From Undaria pinnatifida (lineage: Eukaryota > Sar > Phaeophyceae > Laminariales > Alariaceae), in contig JABAKD010000012.1 in the NCBI GenBank assembly GCA_012845835.1, positions 6,868,336 through 6,932,335 on the forward strand: 64,000 nt of DNA, read 5' to 3'. This document shows positions 56,458 to 64,000 of this stretch, in pieces. Both the position numbers and the translations under genes were made by a program. Every line of letters starts with the position of its first letter. The first letter of the stretch is position 1. The notes under the pieces were generated by a model. The model worked only from the letters and a program-made list of their open reading frames with translations. It made no database searches and was not told where the DNA came from.

Positions 56458-57272
56458 TCCTCCGGCGGATGGGGAAAAATAAAGCTTTAGCTCACCACAC
56501 TTCCGCGTATTTTCATACGCGTCGTGTGTCGATTTAACTCAGTTGCTTTCGCAGCCCAACGCTAGCTGGCGCACCCTTCGAGTCCCATTGTAGGTATAGC
56601 GTAAGCTGTCCCTATCATTGGTCCTCGTTACAACCCCGGCAGCGCAAGCTAGCATACACCCGTGGGACTGCTGTCTTTTTTTTTTTTTTTTCATCATCGG
56701 GTGGACGGGGAAAAATAAAGCTTTAGCTCAGCACACTTCTCGTACGGTATTGACAGTAGTACCAGGTATATAATGGTAGCGAAATTATTGAAAACAGGCA
56801 ACACGTGTAACGCAAGCAGACGCGTCAAGCATGGGCACTGAGGTCAACGTACCATGTCATGCATAACTGACCAGCACAGCAGCAGCACGAATAGTACAAC
56901 AGCAGTATCTGCTGCGTCCACGTGGCCTGCAGTACTGCTGTACAGCAGCATTACGGTACCTGCCGTAGAATCACATGTGACATGTGCATGTTTCTTGAGT
57001 ATGACATGACAGCCCTGAACTGCTCGAATTCAAGCAAAGCCGTACACGCTCCGACGCATGTAAATCAACATCCCGCTGAAAATGGCTCTACATGACAGAC
57101 CCAACACATGTTCGCCTGTGACTGTCCCTCAGAGGCAGCAGGGGACACAACAACCTAGCCGCGGGACGCCACAGGGCGGGGGAGAGATAGGTAGCGTGGG
57201 GCAAGGGTGGGGGCTCACGTTGAAGGCGTGTACTCCTGCAAACAAGCCAACCATAGCCGCCAGGAGCTTCAT
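48484..57272 (-). CDS. plastid-targeted protein of unknown function, 5 exons
   Basis: Exons on the minus strand: 57219-57272, 55509-55612, 51478-51583, 49741-49914, 48484-48561 (TAA). All junctions are GT-AG in matching phases (0, 2, 0, 0), giving 171 residues. Exon 1 alone encodes a signal peptide, MKLLAAMVGLFAGVHAFN, with predicted cleavage between Ala and Phe. An Arg/Ser-rich stretch without acidic residues follows (GLHSRQTRMQRSRWVSMS). Signal peptide, A|F junction and transit-like stretch form the bipartite plastid presequence of stramenopile and cryptophyte algae. The probable mature part has a six-Ala run, a segment SINVSFVQETPGGYICGVDV, a charged helix (MSKEELEEYRERAEKQVDVS) and ends VEDKIVELCKQAPALSEF. 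I recognise no family. Introns carry the repeats at 49.1, 50.1-51.1, 52.0-52.6, 53.6 and 56.4 kb. An undetected exon between 49915 and 51477 is possible. Confidence 0.7.
49100..49448. repeat. two tandem copies of 176 bp
   Basis: Units at 49100-49275 and 49276-49448 are near-identical (ATAATTGCCGGTTCGTCCGA to CCGCTCTTTGCCTGT). They lie in the last intron of the plastid-targeted gene. Confidence 0.95.
50064..51072. mobile_element. candidate 1-kb DNA element with inverted ends and TTCAAGAGA sub-repeats
   Basis: Ends are inverted copies of CAGTAGTGGCTACGGTTTAA. Inside each end, TCTCTTGAATC/TTCTCTTGAACC-like words repeat several times, as in subterminal repeats of DNA transposons. Flanks carry a repeated ACAGCAAGGTCG (left 50040, right 51081 and 51120), but no clean target duplication is seen. 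Confidence 0.5.
51995..52610. repeat. tandem array of GTAGTGTAGCTCTAC units
   Basis: Diverged units of about 100-150 bp: GGGTGAATACCACTA, GTAGTGTAGCTCTAC, ATTGTAGTGTAGCTCAAAGT and GTGCATCTAC.TACGCTCG.ATAGTGA.AGAACATT. The array lies in intron 2 of the plastid-targeted gene. Confidence 0.8.
53610..53880 (+). repeat. dispersed repeat family copy (related to 11537-11800)
   Basis: Same order of blocks as 11537-11800, and TGTTGTTGTTG upstream as in the loop of the 18634-18734 hairpin. The two copies are about 42 kb apart in the same orientation. Confidence 0.75.
56429..56640 (-). repeat. SINE-like repeat, copy 2, with 28-nt poly(T) on plus strand
   Basis: A T28 run (56429-56456) is followed by TCCTCCGGCGGATGGGGAAA and the body shared with 3876-4062. 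A third, truncated copy with its own T run follows at 56676-56760. Read on the minus strand, each copy ends in poly(A), so these are retroposed. No A/B-box promoter was identified, so true SINE status is unproven. Confidence 0.65.
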
Positions 57273-59850
57273 GGTGACTTTCCTAGAGCAGTCGCCTCCG
57301 GGTTCTCCAACTAGATGGCAGCACGTTTTCAACCGAGAGGATTCGGAGGGTTTCAATTGAAAGCCAGCAGCCGTACGCAAGTTGTCGGTCCTGCGCGCGT
57401 CCCACTGGAGGTGTACTGGATCACCCTATTCCCAGTGACGTTAGTTTCTGGGTGCTGTAGTCAAAAATTGAAACAATCCCCAAATCCCCTGGTTTTGAAT
57501 TTTGGTCTAAAATTCCATCTATTTTTTGCCATCCCCTCCCCAACTAAATCCAAGTTTATAAGCTTTTTGCGTCTGTCGCTAGTCACTCATCAATTGGTCT
57601 GAGGTCTCAACCGGCACTTTTAAATTTTTTGGAAATCTGTCCGTTGTCGCTTTCGAATTTCCGATTTCTGTACGAACTTGGTGTGCCTTCTTATATCGGG
57701 CCCTGACCTGCTAACCGACCGATCTGGTCGGGCACTTTGTGCTGTTGCATGTTGCTACGTACATATCACAGGTCGTCCGCGCCTGTCACAACGAAATCTG
57801 CTAGCTGTTGTAGCTGTCTTTTTCATTTCACGCCCTAGGTACTAGATACACAGAGCATGATCAGGGTACGCAGCAGGCCGGGAGCAACCACGAAAACGAT
57901 GCGAGTTTTGGTGGGGTCTTGACATCGTCGATACGAAAATTGGAACCGTTCGTACATACGAGCAGCTCGCTACCGTGTGTGCCGTTTTTTATGAGTAAGA
58001 CCGCGGTACGGTATCGCCGCACGCGCTTCCACGCGAGCTTATGGAGGGCATCTCCGATTGACAATAGGCTAAGGTTGGTACAAACGATGCGAGTTTTAGT
58101 GGGTCTTGACGTCGATACGAAAGTTAGAACCGTTCGTACATACGAGTGCGAGCTCGCTACCGTCTGTGCTGTTTTTTATGAGCAAGACCGCGGTCCGCCG
58201 TACGCGCTTCCACGCGAGCTTGTGGAGGGCATCTCCGAATGACAAGCGATCAAAAGCATGAAGGGGTGAATGGTGGTTGCCTACGCTTGTATGTTGGACT
58301 TCTGTCGTATCTATGGCAACGTTAGACAGTATGGAGGACTCGGCGCATTCGCAGCGGACAAAACAGGCAGCATTGACAAGAGAAAGGTACTCGTATGTAC
58401 GAACGGTCCGAACTTTCGTATCGGCGTCAAGACCTCACTAACTCGCACTGTTCGTACGAACCTTGGCTACGAGCTACGAAGCACCAGCTAGCACCCCGAG
58501 AAACAGAACGGACACTCGTCTCGAATTTACATCCTCAAGTACCTCTGCCTTGTCAAAGCTGCCTGCCTTGTCCGCCGACACAGAATACAACAAAACAGAG
58601 GTGCTCTGCATCACAGCGTCAACGCGGGTCGACAATTGGAGCTGCCGCGCCGCCTCGCATTGAAAGCGCACGTTTCTCGCCGCCAAATAAAGGCGGATAT
58701 GCAACCCGAACACGACGACACTTCAACACCTCTGCTTGAACAACGACACTCGACGCCATCTATTGTAAAGCATCGAATCTCGCCGCTAATAAATAAACGT
58801 GCACATGCAACCCGAACAGCACCGCACTACTCGTATGCTGCAGATTCATCTCACCTTTGCCAGCGGTAGTCGTCGTGCGGTGGTTACTTTGCAATCAATC
58901 AGAAGACTACTGCCAAACACAACAGATACCCGCAAAATCCAATTCAACCAGTGCCACCATCAATAGCACACTTCATCAGTACACCACCTACGTACCCTTT
59001 CCTCTAAATCGTTATCGTATGTATATCAGGTCCACCAGCCCCCTTCTGGTCCTGTCTACACCAGAAAAACACTACGTCGTACAAGTTTTTCGGATTTACC
59101 AAAGACTGTTTGATTTAAACATAAAAACACACTTCAAAACTACCAGGCGAAAAAGGCTACGTATACCATCCAAAACGAATCTTAGATGATGCTATCTGCG
59201 GGTCTCCACCCTCGCCGCAAATATATCGCCTACTATTTACGGATCTCCACCAATACCGTAATTAATAAACGTCATATTCGACCAAAAACAATATTTCGAT
59301 CGAAAACTGAATCCATCGTAAAAATAAATTCACCAATTTGACCAGACCTGCCGCCCCCCCCCCCCCCCCCCCGCCCCGCGATGTTGCCGAACCACAAAGC
59401 TCCGGCATGCGTCATTATGAACCTATCTGCTCCCTCCATGACCTCTCCCGCTGCTGCTGTTGCTGCTGCGTATCGTGGAGTGCGTGCGGCCATGCCGCTC
59501 AACTTGTGGCCCGAACGAAACGCCACCGTTAGTTGGTACTGCTGCTAACAGTCCACGATTACCCCACGTCCGTTCCTACCACTGTTATCAGCAGCACGTG
59601 GCTATTATGTTGCGCGACTTTGCCCTACCAAACCACCCCCCTAGTAGGGTGCAAACGGCTGGCGGCCGTGCGGGTTCTCGCGGAATATGCAGATAACCCC
59701 ATACCTGCTGCCTCCACAACCAACCTTCCGAAGTAGAGGGCGCACGGCGAATAATAACAAAAATAAATGCCGCGTGATTTTAAAATCCCCCGCTCGTCAC
59801 GTACGAAGGGGGCGCCCACGATAATACTCCCATCGCGGGGCTTTGGCTGC
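57273..59850. other. repeats, no gene recognised
   Basis: Holds the 188-bp tandem duplication (57896-58250), an inverted partial copy (58386-58455), two related segments near 58670 and 58780, and a C run at 59353-59372. Small open frames show no known domain. This is the upstream region of the plastid-targeted gene. Confidence 0.5.
57896..58250. repeat. 188-bp tandem duplication
   Basis: Copies start at 57896 and 58084 (ACGATGCGAGTTTT...). Both contain GAACCGTTCGTACATACGAG and CACGCGCTTCCACGCGAGCT or close variants. An inverted partial copy is at 58386-58455. Confidence 0.9.
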
Positions 59851-59857
59851 TGTACCC

Positions 59858-60790
59858 CTAAAACGCTGTCGCCTCCATAGCATCATCTTCGAGATCCTGC
59901 ACCATCGCAACTACAGCTCTCGCCGGTGATTCGTCCATGTCCGCCGGCGAAGCGCACTTGTCTATTAGGTGTCCTCTCCCACTACACCGTTCACAGGTCG
60001 TTGCGGTGCAACTTCTCTGTAGTGTCCAGCAGTCCTGCACCGGAAGCACCTCCCCATCGAAAACTTCGCTTTCCCGGCTTCACCGTTTGAATTGGCGTTG
60101 CCATTGCCTTCCTTTTCTTTTCCAGACCTTCCCCGACCCCCATGTGCCTTTCCACCTTTCTTGCCATAACCCTCGCTCCTTGTCCGACTAGCGCAAGCGA
60201 GACTGACGAGCCCTTCGACTAAGTGTACAGAGTGTTGTCATCTACGCTGATGCCCGCGTTGTTAAGTTTTTCATGCAAGTCCTCCGTCGCGTATAGCTTC
60301 TCCACCGGGTCATCTTCCTTCTTGATCGTAAAGTTGTACAGCTCTCGCATACAGGTGCCTTTTTGCGCGTTTGTCTTCGTGTCGTACCAACCTATTATTT
60401 ATATTGGTTGCCAACATTCTCTGGGAGACTTACTCCGGTGAAAAGTAGCTTGGTCCACGGTAGTCTGTAACGCTTCGGAGAGAAACACCCACGCCATCAA
60501 TCGTTTCTCGTGCATAGAGGCCGTCACTGCCTGGGCCACCAGAGAAACACGGTCGCTTCCCTCAGCCCCAACCTCAACGGATGAGTCGCTATCAAAGACT
60601 GACTCGACTCCATGCGGCTTTGCATAGACTCCCATCTGCTTCGAGAAGGAGTCGAAATTCTCTCTCCCCTTCGAGGTAGGAACAGCCATCTTGGGTTGCC
60701 CCAAAATTGGCCGGCTACGAAGAATATCCCGTGCAGTGATGAAGGGCCCACCTGGGGGTCAATCGCCCCAATCTTGTCCTCTACCGCCAA
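59858..60790 (-). pseudogene. Ty1/copia gag, decayed
   Basis: Minus-strand frames read, in order, a leader region, the UBN2-type capsid portion (VFLSEALQTTVDQATF, then after a shift TNAQKGTCMRELYNFTIKKE and VEKLYATEDLHEKLNNAG) and a CCHC zinc knuckle (CERCSGRGHLIDKC: Cys-x2-Cys-x4-His-x4-Cys). Frameshifts and stops separate them. No protease or pol follows; the element is cut off near 59.85 kb. Confidence 0.8.
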
Positions 60791-61126
60791 GCTGGCCTCC
60801 AGCGTGATCAGAGTTCTGCATGAGAAGACTTTTGACGCTCCTCCGCGTCTGCGGCTGCTTGCCGTAAACCTCCGAGAGTAAGACCCTGCTCCGAGACTAC
60901 GGCCCTAAAATCACCAAGTTCATCACCAATGATGAGGCTGTGTCGGTACCACCGCTCCAGATTCTTCGACAGCCCCAAGCAACGTTGTCGAGACACCCGG
61001 AGAGTCGATGGTTTGATGATTTAGGTCGTTTATTATTATCTTCCAGCAGAATAGGGGCAGCAGAAAAGTGACATCGTGCGCCATTCCACACACACTCAGA
61101 TGTCAAGATCCACAAAGTTCACAATG

Positions 61127-61690
61127 TGTTAATATCCCGAACCAGCACGTAAATGATAAGCTAAAGAGGCACTACGAACTCAAACTTGCAACACCGATGA
61201 TTTGTATTTATTCCCGAGAGGGGCAGCCCAAAGCTGCCCAAAACACGTTCACGCCCTCCCCAAGTCCATGCCGAGACTGACCGTTGTACCAAGCATCTTG
61301 CGGTCCTTGTTGATGAGGCATCGTCTAGCAGTCCCGACTGGTGCTCTTCTTGCGTAGTAAGGCACCGAGGATAATAGAATGAACTAGGTGTTGGAGCTAC
61401 GGGTTGGTTGTGGGCGGCACTGGTCGCCACAACCTGTCCCCTGTTATTACGAGCAGGCGTCCGTCTCCGGGATCAATATAACTGCCCCCTTTGCCTAGTA
61501 AGGTACGCCGCGCCCTCCTCTGACAAACCCTCGGATTCTTGCGAAACCGTCGTAGCATTCTTCGTAGCTGATTGGCCGAGCGAGGACAGCCACGCGATAC
61601 ATCAGACGGTGGACCCGGGAGATACACTATGCCATCCAAACTGAGGAAAGGAAACCCGGCCTTTTCCGTTAGGAAAAGCCCTGCCCAACA
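61127..61690 (-). mobile_element. candidate copia 5' LTR
   Basis: On the minus strand the 564-bp segment begins TGTTGGGCAG and ends ATATTAACA (TGTT...AACA inverted ends). It has an AATAAATAC-type motif in its 3' part and lies upstream of the gag remnant in the same orientation. No second LTR is in the window and no standard primer-binding site was recognised. Confidence 0.45.
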
Positions 61691-62229
61691 CACACACACT
61701 CATGCGCCGCCTTAGTCACTAACTCGGCCAACGGAATGTCCCAATGAGGGGTGGACACTCCCTGACATTCAACGCGCGCCTCTACGGAGCCTCCCCAACA
61801 GCAAACGCGAACCGGGATCTCCCCCCCGCTGGTGTATTTACACAACACGACAACCCGTCAACCCTCAACACAAAAACAACCCGAAACGTCAAGCTAGGAT
61901 GGGTGTGGTTAACACCACCCCCCCCCGGCGACCGTCCTCTCCACCTCAGGAGAAAGCAATCTAAAAAACAACCACCGCCAAAATAGCCTCGCGCCCAAAC
62001 CAAAAATAGCGAAAAGTGCGCCCATCAAGTGAGTACCCTCCTCGAAGCCCGAAACCCTGACCTACGCACGGCACAGACTGCGCTCGTCTGCCCGTCTGCC
62101 TCCCTCCCCCCTTCCCCGCCACAACCGACGCAGGCGAGCGGGTGGTGCGTTGTGCCCTCCTTGAACATAGACCTCGCCCTGCACAAGAGGTAACGCGAAG
62201 AAACGGAGCGAGCGCAAGAAAGACGCAGA

Positions 62230-62500
62230 CATGAAAACGCGCGCTTATACATCCGGCACAGGCGAGGCAGAGGTGACGCGACCGAGAGGCGGAGCAAGAG
62301 CAACAAAGACGCAAACAGACGACGCGCGTTCGTACGTCCGACAACGGCGAGAAAAGAAAACAGCCGAGGGCATGCGGCAGAGGTGGCGCGACCAAGAGAC
62401 GGCGCGAGAGAGACAAAGACGCAAACGGGGCAACGTGCGTTCGCACGTCCGACGACGGCGAGATAAGAAACAGCCGAGGGCACGCGGCGATGGGAGAGAA
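62230..62500. repeat. tandem repeats of about 110 bp in the gypsy 3' region
   Basis: Three diverged units share GCG(C/T)GCGTTCGTACGTCCGA, AACGGCGAGA and ACAAAGACGCAAAC. They lie just 3' of the integrase remnant on the minus strand, possibly its 3' untranslated region. Confidence 0.7.
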
Positions 62501-62619
62501 ACGGGAGAGAGAGACAAGGTGAGAGACGAAGCGGGAGAAAGAGAAAGAGAAACAAAAGGAAAGGGGGAGACAGAGAGGGATAAGAAAGAGGGGGAGAAAG
62601 GGCCAGCCCCAACCTCGCT

Positions 62620-64000
62620 TCACACCCCAAACCTCTTAATCTCCGATGCCATCATCTCCTCCCAGTCATGGTCGGCAAAGCGGACGTGCCAGTAAGACGA
62701 GTAGAAGTCGTAGACTTGTCTTGGTCGCCCTGAACGCCCTTTACCGTCTCCGAGCGGCTTTGCGACCTTCGTGCCGATCGGGAATCTCCTCAACGCCTCC
62801 TTTCTACTCAGCGCGGGTCGTATCTTCACCTCCTCGTCCGGGCCTGGGGGGCGGCTTTGCTCACTTCTCGGGCCGTACGAGTTCCACAACGCGTGATATG
62901 TGTCCAACTGCAACGGGGTGAAGCTGTCCAGTGCTTCTGTCTCCGAGACCCAGTCCGACGCCACCCCGTCCATGTATCGGCGGCGGTGCTCTCATCTCGC
63001 GACCCCCGCCGAGCTGACCACCCGCCTCCTGTCCAGCAGCGTGTACATTGGCGCGGCTATGGTCAAGTGTCCTTCAAGCCTCAGGTCTGCGCTCCACGCC
63101 ACCTGTGCGAACTCGTCCTCCATGGGGTGCTGAAGGGCGGACGCCATCACGTAGAACGGCTTCACCGACGCCGTGGAGACTATGCTGGAGCGTGCCGCCC
63201 GGCCTTCCATCTCAATGACGACGCTCAGGCCCTAAAACACCACGTCCACCACCCTCCACGGACCCGTCCATTTCTCGTGAACCGGCTTCGACCCCATCCC
63301 GTTTCGGTGGAGCGAGCTGTCGCTCTCCCGCGCGAGGACGAAGTCGCCCCTCGAGATGCGGGTGCCGGCTGACGGCCGCTGGATCGCGGCGTTCTGGTGC
63401 TGACGCGCTTTTTCCCTGCCCTCTCGCATCCTCTCGAGCGCCTCACGGACCTCTCGCAGATTGTGTCGGCGTCCTTCGGTGAAGTTCTCGAGGCCTCCGT
63501 GGCCTCTGCATCATCCATCTGGGGCACCAATATGTCAAGGGACGTACGCGAGCTGCCGCCGAACAAGAGCTGGAAGGGTGTCATGGCAGAGGGTAGGGAC
63601 GTGTCTGGCACGGTGCGCGTGATCCAGCATGCTATGACTACGTACTCGTTCCATCGGGTAGGCCACGCCTTACACAGAACACTTAACACGTCCAGTATCC
63701 TTGCTACCCTGGTCTCTCGAGTGACCCGACGGTCCGTTCTTTACCTTAAGCTTAAGCCAGTGCAAAGGTACTCCATCATTGGGGCCGCTAACTCTCCCCC
63801 TCCGTCGGCAGGGATGAACGAGGGCACCCCAAGCGTCAGGGACAAGTCAAGGAGCAAACAAGCAACACCGTGAGCCTCCTTCTACGATAGAGGGTACGCG
63901 AAGAGAAACCGCGATGGTTTGTCTATGACCCACAGCAAGTACTCGTTACCTGCTTCGGACGTGTTGAGGATTCTTTGCAGGTCTATCCCTAACACTTCCC
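62620..64000 (-). pseudogene. Ty3/gypsy integrase and C-terminal region, decayed and cut by right edge
   Basis: At the right edge the minus strand encodes the integrase core: LGIDLQRILN with the first catalytic Asp, LLWVIDK, then after an in-frame stop GVPSFIPADGGGEL with the second Asp. It continues with CKAWPTRWNEYVVIACWI, SAMTPFQLLFGGSSRTSLDI and, after shifts, MGSKPVHEKWTGPWRVVDVV. A further segment at 62620-62973 (FPIGTKVAKPLGDG...WHVRFADHDWEEM) resembles the Tudor-like tail of algal gypsy elements as I remember them. Multiple stops and shifts make it non-functional. RT and RNase H would lie beyond the window. Confidence 0.85.

Overview
This is eukaryotic nuclear DNA: low gene density, spliced genes with short exons and GT-AG introns, and many decayed transposons and simple repeats. 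I resolve four protein genes by joining exons whose splice sites and phases agree. One carries a signal peptide ending in A-F followed by an Arg/Ser-rich transit-like stretch, the bipartite plastid signal of algae with red-derived secondary plastids. With several introns per gene and introns up to kilobases, this suggests a photosynthetic stramenopile. A brown alga of the Ectocarpus type is my best guess; this is inference, not a database match.

Layout. (1) 1-11,195, minus: mitochondrial elongation factor G1, 13 exons visible, its 3' end beyond the left edge. (2) 11.2-20.1 kb: dispersed repeats, a purine tract and a C/T tract, a decayed non-LTR retrotransposon (12.5-15.6 kb, minus), a 1,094-bp element with 96-bp terminal inverted repeats and a perfect 9-bp target duplication, and a long hairpin. 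(3) 20,147-38,173, minus: a tiny three-exon gene for a 74-residue membrane protein resembling ATP synthase subunit f, whose first intron would be about 17 kb and full of satellites and repeat families. (4) 38,385-46,478, plus: a complete MINDY-family deubiquitinase, head-to-head with the previous gene (211 bp between start codons), with catalytic Gln/Cys and His, a ubiquitin-binding tail, a C-terminal CaaX-like CSIQ and a tandemly duplicated, frame-compatible exon. (5) 48,484-57,272, minus: a five-exon gene for a 171-residue plastid-targeted protein I do not recognise. (6) 57.3-64 kb: repeats, a Ty1/copia 5' LTR plus decayed gag, and the decayed integrase end of a Ty3/gypsy element cut by the right edge.

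The genes are unrelated housekeeping functions: mitochondrial translation, probable mitochondrial ATP synthase, ubiquitin-chain editing, and an unknown plastid role. There is no operon or gene-cluster logic. Most of the sequence is transposon-derived or tandemly repeated, largely inside introns. Product names rest on motifs I recognise; no search was run.
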